This document shows, piece by piece, positions 21,683 to 34,101 of a stretch of DNA of 64,000 bases. Location: assembly GCF_023898315.1 (NCBI RefSeq), contig NC_064614.1, positions 1,050,660,432 to 1,050,724,431 of the forward strand. Direction: 5' to 3'. Position 1 is the first letter of the stretch; each line of letters starts with the position of its first letter. Source of the stretch: Schistocerca nitens. Taxonomy: Eukaryota > Arthropoda > Insecta > Orthoptera > Acrididae. Position numbers and translations under genes: made by a program. The notes under the pieces are model-generated. The model ran no database searches. It was not told where the DNA came from and saw only the letters and a list, made by a program, of their open reading frames with translations.

Positions 21683-22137
21683 TGCTTGTTGTGTAGCGAA
21701 TCGTTACCTGATGTGAAGGAATACAAAGCGAAAAGTTCTACGTGAGCGTTGTTGAACAACAGGTTACAGGACAATTTCAGGAAGACAATTTGGACAAACA
21801 AGAACAATTGCTTGACAAACAGAGAACATGAGGCAACAATTCGGTTAAAGTTAGTTTTATGACTATTAGAAAAATACCGTAATCGTTTAAACTTCGAGTG
21901 CAGCGCCCGTAATTTACGTTGCCTTCAAAGTTGGAAAGAACGCCATGCCTTAGTAATTCGTAATATTTTGGGCAAAGAATCTTAGCTGCCGCGCCCATAG
22001 TACACCCTAAAATAAAAAAAAGAAACAAAAACCAAAAAAGCCGCCTTACCACGAGAATTATCCGAATCCGACGGAAATTCGTATATGTGATGTAAATTTG
22101 CAGACAAACAAATGATTAAAATGTCAGGAAAATGGGA
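21683..22137. other. No recognisable feature
   Basis: AT-rich, short frames only. The 91-aa frame 22052-21777 (minus) starts with a hydrophobic stretch (RRLFWFLFLFFILG) but has no family match I can name. Confidence 0.4.
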
Positions 22138-22575
22138 TGATTTATTCAGGAGAAAGACCTTCAGAATCTGAGCAAGTCAGTAATCCTCTGGCCCTAATGC
22201 AAGCAGTCAGTTCTCTTCCCACTGACTGAAAGAGTTGTTGACTGTCCTCCTGAAAGATATCGTGTCCAGTTCTGTTCAACTGGCGCGTTATATCGTCCAG
22301 ATCCCGAGCTGGTAGGTAGGCCCTCCCCATAATGCTCCAAACGTTCTCAATTGGAGAGAGATCCGTCGACCTTGCTGGTCAAGGTACGGTTTAGCAAGCA
22401 CGAAGGCAACCAAAGGGGTCCTGCTGTGAAAATAAATCTTACCCCTGACCAACACGCCTCGTGGTCCGTCAGCGTGGTGGTCGACAGTCGGGTTGGTATC
22501 TGACAGCTGTCCGGGACACCTCTAAGCACGTGTTCGCTTGTCTTCGGGGCTCGATTCGAAGCGGGACTCACTAGA
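22138..22575 (-). pseudogene. Tc1-like transposase remnant 4
   Basis: On the minus strand about 22380-22330 encodes the region preceding a SIENVWSIMGR-type motif (the third catalytic residue). It continues with ARDLDDITRQLNRTGHDIFQ, then a QQLFQSVGRELTACIRARG ending that matches Tc1-like C-termini. About 22571-22347 gives an upstream broken frame. Both termini are missing. Confidence 0.66.
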
Positions 22576-22974
22576 ATTTTTTGTATGAGAATGTTATTAG
22601 CTTTAATCTTTTTAGGTGGTGGTTTTTATTCTTTTATATTCTGCTCGAAAATGGGACTCCACTTCTAAGTACTTTTTACTTTTAGCATTACAACCATTAA
22701 AAGGGAACCACTACTGGAGACGATAAATTTGGAGAAGTATAAAAAAATCATCAAAACGTTCAATTTACGTGGAGTCAGCTCGCTTCAGTTTGTTCTGATG
22801 GACCACTTGTGATGGTCATTTCATTAGGACATTAAATTAAAACTCTATAACTAAATGGTGTGCAGGCTAATTTAATTCTTGATTCTATTGTTATCCAACG
22901 AAGTTCGTGTGATACCTGCGAGATTAAGTAAGAACATGGACTCGGCCTTTGGGTCACCAAGGTTTCCCATGCCT

Positions 22975-23062
22975 ACCTTAAACTATCCGTTCCAAATCCG
23001 CTAACAATCATGCCGACCCTGTGCAGATGCAGGTTAGATGCACAAAAAGGAGAAAACATGTC
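22975..23062 (+). repeat. Tail fragment resembling SINE family 2
   Basis: The segment AATCATGCCGACCCTGTGCAG... AAGGAGAAAACATG resembles the 3' end of the SINE at 52131-52503 (AGCATGGCCGACCCTGCATAA... AAGAAAGAGAGATG). It is short and diverged. Confidence 0.45.
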
Positions 23063-24060
23063 ATAAAAGTGTTGCATGAGACCGAATGTACCTGCTACTC
23101 TTGTCATTCGTCTGCCAGATGGGCTGGGGAGTAGGGGCAGAAGCTGACAATATTAACATGTTACACACCCAGCCACCATCCCAGCAGCTATAGGCCACTG
23201 CTAAGACCAGTTAAAAAATATAATATACTGACTGTATACTTTTATCTGAACTTGTCTGGTGAACCTCCACTTCAATTTTTTTGTTCCCCCTAGTTATAAG
23301 CTACCTAAAACGGATCACCTCACCACTATACGTGAGCTTCCGGAAGGAGGAAGCAATGTGCGGGTCGCTTAGGAAGTCTAGCATCTATTGCAAATTTTAG
23401 TGTATCTTAAGTTTCGATCTACAGTGACCTAGTACAGCTAATTATGTTCTACGTTCCAGCTAGGATCGTCAGCTTAGCCGAGACTATTCGCTGCCATCAA
23501 GGGCGCCGACCCGAAAGCCCCTATGGATTACTTTTTGAACAGGCAAGAAGAAGTGTGAGTAGGCTGCAGGACGTAGCTGTAGCGTCGATCCGAGACACGA
23601 CGCTCTCTCTGGTTGCAGCACCCATGCATACATTGTGTCCATCTCCTCTTTCTTAATTTGTCTGCACTTCGTTCAGACTTTAGAAGTTACAACCTCCCGT
23701 GACTACCTTGAATGGCTGATGGTCTAGCATTTTGACAAGATCGGCCCAGTTTTATTCCTTCCCAGAGAATACATATGAATATATGAAAGGTTTCAAATTT
23801 ATACTTTTAAATTTAAAGAGCTCGCTTTAGAAGTCTACATCCTTGATGATTCTGATCAACTTCCGAGACTATCCTAGCAAGCCTCCTGTCAGACCCAAGT
23901 ACTCAACTTATCCACCTACTGATGTAGTGCCCGTTGCCCACTTGCCCATAATCTTCGTTATTCGCGGCATTCCGCCGATTCCATTAAGAGTTTGAGAGTG
24001 GTGTGCATCCGCACTCAGGTGATCAATGGGTCGTCCATACCTTAATTATATATGTTGTGA

Positions 24061-24088
24061 TGTTCTTTCGGGCGTTCCCGAAAGAACA
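24061..24088. repeat. Perfect 12-bp hairpin
   Basis: TGTTCTTTCGGG, a CGTT loop, then CCCGAAAGAACA. The flanks extend the symmetry imperfectly (ATATATGTTGTGA and ATACCACATATAT). I recall this palindrome in dispersed locust repeats, so it is likely one end of an unclassified transposon. Confidence 0.7.
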
Positions 24089-25207
24089 GATACCACATAT
24101 ATAAAATACACACACTCACAATAGCAAAACAGAAGTATTACTTATTGGATTTGCTCTTGATGGGGTTGCGAATCTAGTCATGGAACTATGCCTACACCAG
24201 TGAACAAAACGAGATCCGATGTATATCAAACACGTAATACGAATCACCTCCTACTCATTATTGGTTATCGTCTTGGGACTCAAAAATTCAAATGCGCAGC
24301 ATCTATTGTTATACAATTAAATGAAGACTCAAGCATTCCTAAAAAGTAAACACCTGAAATACCTTGTAGGCTCCAATTTACATCATCCACGGAAACATAT
24401 ATAGACTTCAGATGGCAATCTATACTCTTTAACACGAGGTTGTGCATATTAGCAGTGTTCCTTTTGAAATGGAACTGAAATTCAGTTGACAGCTTGAGTG
24501 TTCATTTCACTGCATTTTAACACACGAATAACATTTACTCTCACATTATTCCAACACCATATATTAATTAGACAAGGTGATTAAATTTGGCTGTTAACAT
24601 TCATAAAAAAATTTATGTCTTCTCATGCAACACAAAGAAACTGTCGTATATTGGAACACATTCAAAGCACCACTTGGAAGGAGCAGCATATTCACACTGT
24701 GTGTACACAGACGAGCGGACTCCCTTGTCTGCTCAGTAGTTGACCCTGATCGTGTCTTCGGGATTCATCTGCCAGATACGTCCATTGTGTGCCCGAGTTC
24801 TATGCTTTCCAGAAGACACTGTAGCAGATTGAGAGTTTTCTGCTCTGATTTCCTTAGTGCTCTTTTGGCCTTTCATTATACTCAGCAGAAAATAGAGGAA
24901 ACCCTTCTTGTGCTGGGCATCGAGGCACACGGGAATGAGAAGGACGAAAAGAGCCAAGGAAGACTGCAGAGGTATTAATATGTTTTCCTTACGCTCTGTT
25001 ATCTCAGTACTGAGTCGGTAGAAGTACAAATAGTAGGAAGGATGGCCGGAGGCGAGTGACAGAAAACTGTTGCGTTTCTCCTTATGACCACAGAGGGCGA
25101 AGTCGCATATCACAGACTATTGAAGACCAAGTCTAGCAACATACATACATGTGAATTTGTGAATTATAAAATTTTATCGGCGAATTAAACGTTCAAATTT
25201 CACCCTC

Positions 25208-25369
25208 GCAGCTGGTCGTAGTTGAATTCATTACACGATATTTCGACTGAACACTTGCCTGTCGTATTTAGGGGAGCCATCGAAGTCAATCTTCGATGGC
25301 GTCACCTGAAGATGACTGGCAGGAGTCCAGTCGAAATATCGTGCAATTAATTAAACGACGACCGGCTGC
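25208..25369. repeat. Foldback element with 42-bp imperfect arms
   Basis: Arm 25208-25249 and arm 25328-25369 are inverted copies with a few mismatches (core CACGATATTTCGACTG and CAGTCGAAATATCGTG). The 78-bp interior holds a second perfect 10-bp hairpin (25276-25285 and 25291-25300). Confidence 0.75.
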
Positions 25370-25429
25370 AAGCCCGAAATTTGTTTGAACAACATACAAA
25401 CATACCCAGCAATCACAGACCCTGTAAAC

Positions 25430-26321
25430 CAGAAGCTTCCACGAACCGCCTCCATTCCTTTTTGTTCTGCGCTCGGTTCCTCCAGATGACTTCAATACCC
25501 AGCGCTGCCAGATCTTTTGCCAGTTAGCCCATCCAGCTCCTCCTTGGGCGTCCTGGTGTTCGGTTTCCCCTCAAATATGCTTTCTTCCCCTGTCCTTCTA
25601 GCATACAGGCTACAAGGCCAGTGCACTGGATTATTTTTGTCTTCAACTTCCGTAGAATTGATGGTTGTTGCGCCGAGAGGGACATTTCTTCATTATTACT
25701 CCTCCCTTATTCTACATTTTCGAATATAAATCCCCATATTTCCACATTACTCTTCTTTCAGATTTTTTTTTTCTTTTCTCCTATAGTGATGCTCCTGGTT
25801 TTGAACTGAGCGTCTCAATGAGGGAATACACGCATTTCATACCCACTGCTATCCCTTCGCTGATGTCCATCCTTATGCTGTGGTCACAGGTGTATCAAGA
25901 TCCCAAGTATTTGAAAATTTGAACTTCCTTCAAACTCATGCCATCTAGGCCAAGAAATTTATCCTGCTCATTTCTTCTTCCTAATTACCTGTACTCAGTT
26001 TTGCCATGCTTCACCTTTAGCTTAATCTTCTGTGCCTAGTTACCCATTTTCTGATACATTTCTTTCAACTCACTGTTTGATTCATTTAGTAGTACTATAT
26101 CGCGAGGGTATGCGAGACAACTGAAATTACCCTCCGTCTGTTCTTCGGCCCACTCCTGTTCCTACATTCCTTTATCCCTTTCTGTAAGATGACATGAAAC
26201 AGTACGCTTTTCTGAGACCCGTCTGAATTTCGAACTTGAATTTCCATTCAAGTTCGCAACATTCTCACAATCTTCTCAGGAAGTCTGAAGTTACGCAGTT
26301 CATTTTATAGGCTATTCCTGT
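25430..26321 (-). pseudogene. LINE C reverse transcriptase, palm and thumb
   Basis: On the minus strand near 26105 a segment reads LAYPRDIVLLNESNSELKEM, the catalytic box region where the expected A-D-D has decayed to P-R-D. About 25960-25900 gives GLDGMSLKEVQIFKYLG, the thumb. Stops and shifts are frequent. The 3' end is not clearly defined; the left border is approximate. Confidence 0.65.
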
Positions 26322-26418
26322 GGATGCTGTCATTTTGTTGTTGTTGTGGTCTTCAGTCCTGAGACTGGTTTGATGCAGCTCTCCATGCTACTCTATCCTG
26401 TGCAAGATTCTTCATTTC

Positions 26419-29188
26419 CTAGTACCTACTGCAACCTACATCATTCTGAATCTGCTTAGTGTATTGATCTCTTGGTCTCCCTCTACGATTTTTACCCTCC
26501 ACGCTGCCCTCCAATGCTAAATTTGTGATCCCTTGATGCCTCAAAACATGTCCTACCAACCGATCCCTTCTTCTAGTCAAGTTGTGCCACAAACTTCTCT
26601 TCTCCCCAATCCTATTCAATACCTCCTCATTAGTTATGTGATCTACCCACCTTATCTTCAGCATTCTTCTGTAGCACCACATTTCGAAAGCTTCTATTCC
26701 CTTCTTGTCCAAACTATTTATCGTCCATGTTTCACTTCCATACATGGCTACACTCCATACAAATACTTTCAGAAACGACTTCCTGACACTTAAATCTATA
26801 CTCGATGTTAACAAATTTCTCTTCTTCAGAAACGATTTCCTTGCCATTGCCCGTCTACATTTTATATCCTCTCTACTTCGACCATCATCAGTTATTTTAC
26901 TCCCCAAACAGCAAAACTCCTTTACTACTTTAAGTGTCTCATTTCCTAATCTAATCCCCTCAGCATCACCCGATTTAATTTGACTACATTCCATTATCCT
27001 CGTTTTGCTTTTGTTGATGTTCACCTTATATCCTCCTTTCAAGACACTGTCCATTCCGTTCAACTGCTCTTCCAAGTCCTTTGCTGTCTCTGACAGAATT
27101 ACAATGTCATCGGCGAACCTCAAAGTTTTTATTTCTTCTCCATGAATTTTAATACCTACTCCGAATTTTTCTTTTATTTCCTTTACTGCTTGCTCAATAT
27201 ACAGATTGAATAACATCGGGGAGAGGCTACAACCCTGTCTCACTCCTTTCCCAACCACTGCTTCCCTTTCATGCCCCTCGACTCTTATAACTGCCATCTG
27301 GTTTCTGTACAAATTGTAAATAGCCTTTCGCTCCTTGTATTTTACCCCTGCCACCTTCAGAATTTGAAAGAGAGTATTCCAGTTAACGTTGTCAAAAGCT
27401 TTCTCTAAGTCTACAAATTCTAGAAACGTAGGTTTGCCTTTTCCTAATCTTTCTTCTAAGATAAGTCGTAAGGTTAGTATTGCCTCACGTGTTCCAACAT
27501 TTCTACGGAATCCAAACTGATCTTCCCCGAGGTCCGCTTCTACCAGTTTTTCCATTCGTCTGTAAAGAAATCGCGTTAGTATTTTGCAGCTGTGACTTAT
27601 TAAACTGATGGTTCGGTAATTTTCATATCAGTCAACACCTGCTTTCTTTGGGATTGGAATTATTAAATTCTTCTTGAAGTCTGTGGGTATTTCGCCTGTC
27701 TCATACATCTTGCTCACCAGATGGTAGAGTTTTGTCATGACTGGCTCTCCCAAGACCATCAGTAGTTCTAATGGAATGTTGTCTACTCCCGGGGCCTTGT
27801 TTCGACTCAGGTCTTTCAGTGCTCTGTCAAACTCTTCACGCAGTATCTTATCTCCCATTTCATCTTCATCTACATCCTCTTCCATTTCCATAATATTGTC
27901 CTCAAGTACATCGCCCTTGTATAAACCCTCTATATACTCCTTCCACCTTTCTGCCTTCCCTTCTTTGCTTAGAACTGGTTTTCCATCTGAGCTCTTGATA
28001 TTCATACAAGTGGTTCTCTTCTCTCCAAAGGTCTCTTTAATTTTCCTGTAGGCAGTATCTATCTTACCCCTAGTGAGACAAGCCTCTACATCCTTACATT
28101 TGTCCTCTAGCCATCCCTGCTTAGCCATTTTGCACTTTCTGTCGATCTCATTTTTGAGACGTTTGTATTCCTTTTTGCCTGCTTCATTTACTGCATTTTT
28201 ATATTTTCTCCTTTCATCAATTAAATTCAATATTTCTTCTGTTTCCGAAGGATTTCCATTAGCCCTCGTCTTTTTACCTACTTGATCCTCTGCTGCCTTC
28301 ACTACTTCATCCCTCAGAGCTACTCATTCTTCTTCTGCTGTATTTCTTTCCCCCATTCCTGTCAATTGTTCCCTCATGCTCTCCCTGAAACTCTGTACAA
28401 CCTCTGGTTCTTTCAGTTTATCCAGGTCCCATCTCCATAATTCCCATATTTTTGCAGTTTCTTCAGTTTCAATCTGCAGTTCATAACCAATAGATTGTGG
28501 TCAGAATCCACATCTGCCCCTGGAAATGTCTTACAATTTAAAACCTGGTTCCTAAATCTCTGTCTTACCATTATATAATCTATCTGATACCTTTTAGTAT
28601 CTCCAGGATTCTTCCAGGTATACAACCTTCTTTTATGATTCTTGAACCAAGTGTTAGCTATGATTAAGTTATGCTCTGTGCAAAATTCTACAAGGCGGCT
28701 TCCTCTTTCATTTCTTCCCCCCAATCCATATTCACCTACTATGTTTCCTTCTCTCCCTTTTCCCACTGACGAATTCCAGTCACCCATGACTATTAAATTT
28801 TCGTCTCCCTTCACTACCTGAATAATTTCTTTTATCTCGTCATACATTTCATCAATTTCTTCATCATCTGCAGAGCTAGTTGGCATATAAAATTGTACTA
28901 CTGTAGTAGGCATGGGCTTTGTGTCTATCTTGGCCACAATAATGCGTTCACTATGCTGTTTGTAGTAGCTAACCCGCACTCCTATTTTTTTTATTCATTA
29001 TTAAACCTACTCCTCCATTACCCCTATTTGATTTTGTATTTATAAATCTGTAATCACCTGTCCAAAAGTCTTGTTCCTCCTGCCACCGAACTTCACTAAT
29101 TCCCACTATATCTAACTTTAACCTATCCATTTCCCTTTTTAAATTTTCTAACCTACCTGCCCGATTAAGGGATCTGACATTCCACGCT
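26419..29188 (-). pseudogene. RTE 1 endonuclease-reverse transcriptase ORF, few lesions
   Basis: The N-terminal endonuclease starts at WNVRSL near 29185 and continues through VMGDWNSSVGKGREGN (28790-28740) and DSDHNLLVMN (28505). RT covers 28302-26419: NKAPGVDNIP, PIPKKAGVD, then QFGFRRNVGTREAI, FVDLEKAFDNV, GVRQGCSLSPMLFNLYIE and the catalytic FADDIV, followed by a long C-terminal region ending NDVGCSRY. I count three lesions: a one-base insertion in an A-run near 28983, a frameshift between about 28500 and 28413, and an in-frame stop at 27628. It is therefore a fairly young copy. Confidence 0.88.
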
Positions 29189-30405
29189 TTCCCGTCCTGA
29201 CTACTCTTTCGTTAATTGTTTTTATAAATTGTTAGTCTCTTTGGTTCATTTATTTATTTTTTAATTATTATTATTAGCGTAACAACGCATATATGGAAAG
29301 AGTGACGAGAAATTCTTTTAACAATGCTGTGCCTTTAATTTCTTTATCATCGTTACCTTTTAGTAAAATAAAATGTATCTATGGAAGTCTTATTGTTCTG
29401 GATCTGGCCTACAATTTAAAGAACGATTTTTAGTAACTGCAACTCATGCTAAGGATCAATATATCTTTCCTACTTCATAGTTATTCAAAGTTGAAATTAC
29501 TGTTTTATGATCACTGATGTTACAGTTCGTACAATCGTTCAAAAACACAAGTTTGCAGTGGATTTTATTTCTTACTAGAATGCTGTTTCATACCACGACT
29601 AGCCCAAGAACATGAGACTCTCATTAAAGAAAATTACGTTATCACTATAAAATTTAGCCAGATCAGAACGGAGCACAGCAAGATTCCTATCAGATTCGGT
29701 AAGTACATTAAATTATTTGCACTGTAATTTATATCCTATCAGCAGCCCGCGTCAACCTGCAACACATCATAAAATCTGCTGATCTTCACTGCCAGTCTGG
29801 GAGCTAAAAGAAATAATATTATTCTACTATTATTTTACCGCTTCCTTGCGGTATACTCGACGATATTGTAAGTCGTTTAAATACGCCGCGGCAGCGGCTC
29901 TTCTTTCTCCACACAGCTCAGCTCCACAGATAATAATTTTTTTTATATAACTGAAAAATATCTTAACAGGATGGGATAATAGGCAAGCAAGCTTTAACAA
30001 TTAAATAATACACGTTTTCATTTAAACAACTCTATTGAAACATTTAAATATCTCAACAATTACAGACCTGTGTAAATGCACACGTAATGGCGTACAATTC
30101 CCAATCTCGACAAAAGAATGCTACCTTCTCGCTCTCTACGACAACAACAGGAGATCTTTCTCTCACAGCTTCCAGATTAAGAAGACAAAGACTTTACTTT
30201 ACATCATGCATTATATACTAATTCATTTTGTGATCTCTGTACAACATTTATCTTCTGTGTCGGTCTTATTACTCGCCGACGCAGACGTTCTCAGAAATAA
30301 ATAATAAAGAAAAAATACATAATTTTACGCAATGACACAATATGACACATCTAATATTCTCATTATTACACAATATATTGTCTTTGTTTATTACTAGACG
30401 TTACA
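29189..30405 (-). repeat. 3' LTR of the young LTR element
   Basis: 1217 bp; on the minus strand it starts TGTAACGTC. Every line compared matches 36670-37886 at a constant offset of 7481. The minus-strand 3' end reads GGACGGGAA rather than the usual CA, as judged from the duplication; a border ambiguity of one base exists. Confidence 0.92.
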
Positions 30406-32739
30406 ATGCCCCCTGGCAGCAATTGACTAACGTTGAAAATGTTCGGCAATATGCTGCCACTAACGTCTGTTTAGTTATTGTCTGTTACTTTTGTTGGAAC
30501 ATTCACTTTACACTACTCAGTTCTTTTACACTGTAGGTTTAATTACACTTTGTATACTGTTCTTACACTTTGCGAGGTGACCGTCAACCTAGTCCCAGGG
30601 TCATTACATTTATTTGGCTCCCCCATTCGGGCTACGTGCGATCAGGAAACCTGGGAAAACTGCGCCGGAGCCATGGTCATCTCACCAAAAGTTCAAACTC
30701 TATTCAATGTTCACATATAACAAAGGCTATTTGTGATAGTATGCTACACTTTTAGTCTCTTTGTTATCAACATAATACTTGTGTTCTGGATTGTAATGTA
30801 AGTCACTTATTACACATTTTTACAATAGTATAATGAATCGTCCTTGCATTTACTCGCGACAGTTGGTTTAAAATGTCTAGCATTCGTGCGAGTATCCTTC
30901 ATCAACATGACGAAAACATATTAGATCGATACATCACTAAATCCATGAATATTTTGAGTTTGTGTTGGATAACAACAAAAAAATGTTTATCACGTCTTTT
31001 CGTGTCCATTAAACACTTCTCATGTTAGTACATTAAACACATAGTTCATAGTTCATTTGAGTGACAACAATGTGGTATGGAGCTGGCGGCGCGAAGCAAT
31101 TGTTGAGTAGCGTCGTCTGGAACGCCGCGTACCGACGGTCGCTGGGTTCGACGACCGGCTCTCAATAACATCGACGTCGTGCTGGCGTGGCGCCCACGCA
31201 GTCGCAAACCGCGCTGAACCATTCGCTGGTATCGGCGAGTGGCAGTGGTTTACCGCGACCGGCTGGATGGCGGCACGGCACTCGTCTCTGCTTCTCCGCA
31301 TGGCTCCCCGTCGTAGCGCATGAAACAAATATTCCACAACGGTGTACTGTCTTTAAGGACACAGATTACTAGCTGTGGAAGAAGAGGCAATTTGTTAAAA
31401 GCGTTTATTGTTCAGTAAGCCGTCGCTTCACTGGTATGCACAGGATGTTTTGGCGTGATAACAGGTTTCTTGTGGCATTGTGACACTGATATTCAGAGTT
31501 CGTCACACGCACATTGTACTACACGTTTCCATTCACTTTCACGGTTGATGCACTGCCAGAGCGTCTTTCAACACGGGAAAATGGTTCGTTACACTCATAC
31601 TACATGTCTCCGCCGAGCGATGTTTGTTTAAATCGACTCCGAACGGACCAGTAACTACTGTTTTTATACATTGTCTATTGTTCGTTGAGCACTGCACTAG
31701 GACAGTCTATCACTCAACACTAGACTTATCGACGTATATATTGGTGCAGATACAACAGTCATTTTCTGTCCCTACTACACACAATATTCCGTCCTGTACT
31801 TAATTGTTTATGCACACAGTTTATTTTTTAACACCTTTTAACTGTTCTTTGCATAGTCACTCTCATTTACATGGCATTTATTTGTTTTTACCTTATCACA
31901 ACACACTTTTCATATTGTTACTAGGCGTATATAGCCCTTTTGTAAAATTTTTTAAAGGTGTGTGGATTTTTTGTACATAGTTTTTCTTTCCTCCTTAGTG
32001 TAGCTTGCCTGGTTATCACCCATCTATCATACAGATTTTACCATGTGCATGACAGCTTGACTTGGGCATATTGCTCAATAAATACTTCATTCATCACTAA
32101 CATTATTTTTAATGATTTCTCCTATATGACTACAGTGTAGGTTCTGCATTGTCTGACTTAACTCCCGTATCGCGTAATGAATATTCAAGGGCGTGTACCC
32201 AGTACACAGGCTTCAATTGAAGCATTGCTACATACAGAACGGAGTTTCCACGGAACGGGTTGTTTTTAATTAGCTTCTGCTCCAGTGTCGTTCTCAAATC
32301 ACTACTGGCAGCAAACATCACATCACATAATTGTTGCATATTGCAAAGTCAATGTTTGGCTAGTAAAGACTCTCTCTCTCAGGGTTCCTTATCTTAATAC
32401 AATTACAGCAATTACCTTACTCTATAAGATTGCCTCATTAATTGCACTTACACACTACACATAGAAAATGGTTCAAGACATTAATTCTTTATAAAATGAT
32501 TCAAGAAATTAGTCCTCACTTTGTCAACAAGAAGATTGTTCATTGTTTAATAAGCACATAATATCTTAATGACTAATTGTCTGTAAACAAAATCTGTCCT
32601 GTGTAAGCTATTGCTCACTTTCTGATTCCACTTCCTCCCAGCTTCATTACACACAAATTTCTTTTTAAATACTAACATCCTTATATTCTAAAACACAATT
32701 AACATCTTCTTACAACTATTACTCTTTATATGTGATATG
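30406..32739 (-). other. Non-coding 3' region of the young LTR element
   Basis: Only short frames occur; no RNase H, integrase or envelope is seen. A GC-rich island lies at about 31075-31330 in otherwise AT-rich sequence. Next to the 3' LTR the minus strand reads GCCAGGGGGCAT, a candidate short polypurine tract (30407-30418). The region replaces the rest of pol, so it is either an acquired segment or the native 3' untranslated region brought close by a deletion. Confidence 0.7.
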
Positions 32740-34101
32740 TCACTGAATAAATAACTTCACGTCTTTACGTGGATATAATCCTTTGATCTTCCCCGTATGG
32801 GGATGTGCTAACAGACCCAGTACCGTGTCTAGTGCAGTAATAAACACTCCAGCACTCACATTTAATCCGAAGGGAAGTACCTTGAATTGGTGACTTCGCC
32901 CTCCGAATATGAAAGCTGTGTACTTCCGGGATTCCGGTGTAAGGGGAATTTGCCAATATGAACTTTTAAGATCGATCGAGGTCAAGTACTGCACTCCATG
33001 AAATTTTTGTATTTGCTCGTCTAAATTCTCTGGACGAGTCCGGACAGGTATAATAATTTTGTTAATATCCCTAGCATCTAACACTAGCCTGATTTTTCCA
33101 TTGGCTTTCGCCACTGCTACAAGAGGACTACTGTATGGAGAGAAGGAGGGCTCAATGATATCCCACTCTAACATCTTTCGAATCTCTTTGGCTACTAATT
33201 CCCTCCTCGACCAAGGGATGGAGTAGGTTGCGCGACAGTATGTTTTATGGGGCATCACCTCTATGTGATAGTGGTACCCTTTGACTATTCCTGGTCGGTC
33301 GGTAAATACCGTAGTATATTCCGATAGCAGCTGCGTCAACTGTTGCTTTTGTGTATCATTTAAACCTTCAGATTCGTGCACTTTGGTTTTAAATGCCTCA
33401 ACATTTGTCTCAAAATTTTGGTCCTCTAAATTTGTGTAATAGAGGTCTGTTGCATGTGAAAAATCATCGAGTTGTAGTACCCAAGGGTTCCTACCTTTGA
33501 TATTGATTCGATTACAGCACGGCACAAGTACCTCCTTCGATTTTATCATAGATAACTCAATCCTTCTACCCCTATTAATTATGCTTAATTTCCCTACGGA
33601 GAGGTCGATCAATGCGTCCCTCTCTCGGAGAAAATCTACTCCCAGAATGCAGGCCACCTTTAATCCTTTAACCACGAGGAACGAGCTCACTATGGCTTCG
33701 CCCTCCTTATGAATCTCCACCTGCACCTGGTACTTAACTGATTGGCTCTGTGCACTAATGGCTCCAGACACCTTACAATTGTTAACCGGGAAGGTCGGAA
33801 TACTATGTCCCTTTCCCAGTGCTTTAAATAACTCCATACTCATCACACTTACTGAGGCACCTGTGTCGATAATTATGTTCACTGCAACATCATTGATTCT
33901 AGCTTCAATAATAGCTTGCACATTTTCGTTATTATCTTTCTTACATTCGTGCGGCTCATTCAGTAGCTCTTTATCCATACTAACACCTTCGTTGTATCGC
34001 AGCATGCGTATCCCAGGTATATTACTATTACTCGAGTTGCTCTCACTCCATCCCTCGGCCGTCGATGGAGAGCATATCGAGGCCGATTCTAGTTTGTTGG
34101 A
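32740..34101 (-). CDS. pol: Pol: protease and truncated reverse transcriptase
   Basis: The first ATG is at 34005 (421 aa), but the frame is open from 34101, overlapping the end of gag in the -1 frame. Counting from that ATG, the protease active site is at residues 47-50 (IIIDTGASVSVMS). RT starts near residue 260 (YSIPWSRRELVAKEIRKML), with LVLDARDINK, catalytic Asp A in LTSIDLKSSYWQIPL and VLPFGLNVSAG. It stops after ALDTVLGLLAHPHTGKIKG and a short unrelated tail, before the YxDD box. It can supply protease at most. Translation as a Gag-Pol fusion is inferred from the overlap. Confidence 0.85.
   Translation of the reverse strand, partial: SNKLESASICSPSTAEGWSESNSSNSNIPGIRMLRYNEGVSMDKELLNEPHECKKDNNENVQAIIEARINDVAVNIIIDTGASVSVMSMELFKALGKGHSIPTFPVNNCKVSGAISAQSQSVKYQVQVEIHKEGEAIVSSFLVVKGLKVACILGVDFLRERDALIDLSVGKLSIINRGRRIELSMIKSKEVLVPCCNRINIKGRNPWVLQLDDFSHATDLYYTNLEDQNFETNVEAFKTKVHESEGLNDTQKQQLTQLLSEYTTVFTDRPGIVKGYHYHIEVMPHKTYCRATYSIPWSRRELVAKEIRKMLEWDIIEPSFSPYSSPLVAVAKANGKIRLVLDARDINKIIIPVRTRPENLDEQIQKFHGVQYLTSIDLKSSYWQIPLTPESRKYTAFIFGGRSHQFKVLPFGLNVSAGVFITALDTVLGLLAHPHTGKIKGLYPRKDVKLFIQ

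Larger units (their letters stand above)
22576..25207. other. Mostly unrecognised sequence
   Basis: No coding sequence is recognised. Overlapping frames of 117 aa (24625-24978, plus) and 126 aa (25113-24733, minus) oppose each other and neither shows a domain. Two small features inside are listed separately (22975-23062 and 24061-24088). Confidence 0.5.

Noticed and set aside
24625..25113. Overlapping 117-aa and 126-aa frames as a gene
   Set aside because: They oppose each other, and neither shows conserved motifs or a plausible start context.
31053..31362. Envelope-like gene in the 3' region of the LTR element
   Set aside because: The 94-aa frame is Arg-rich with no signal peptide or membrane segment; it reflects GC-rich sequence.
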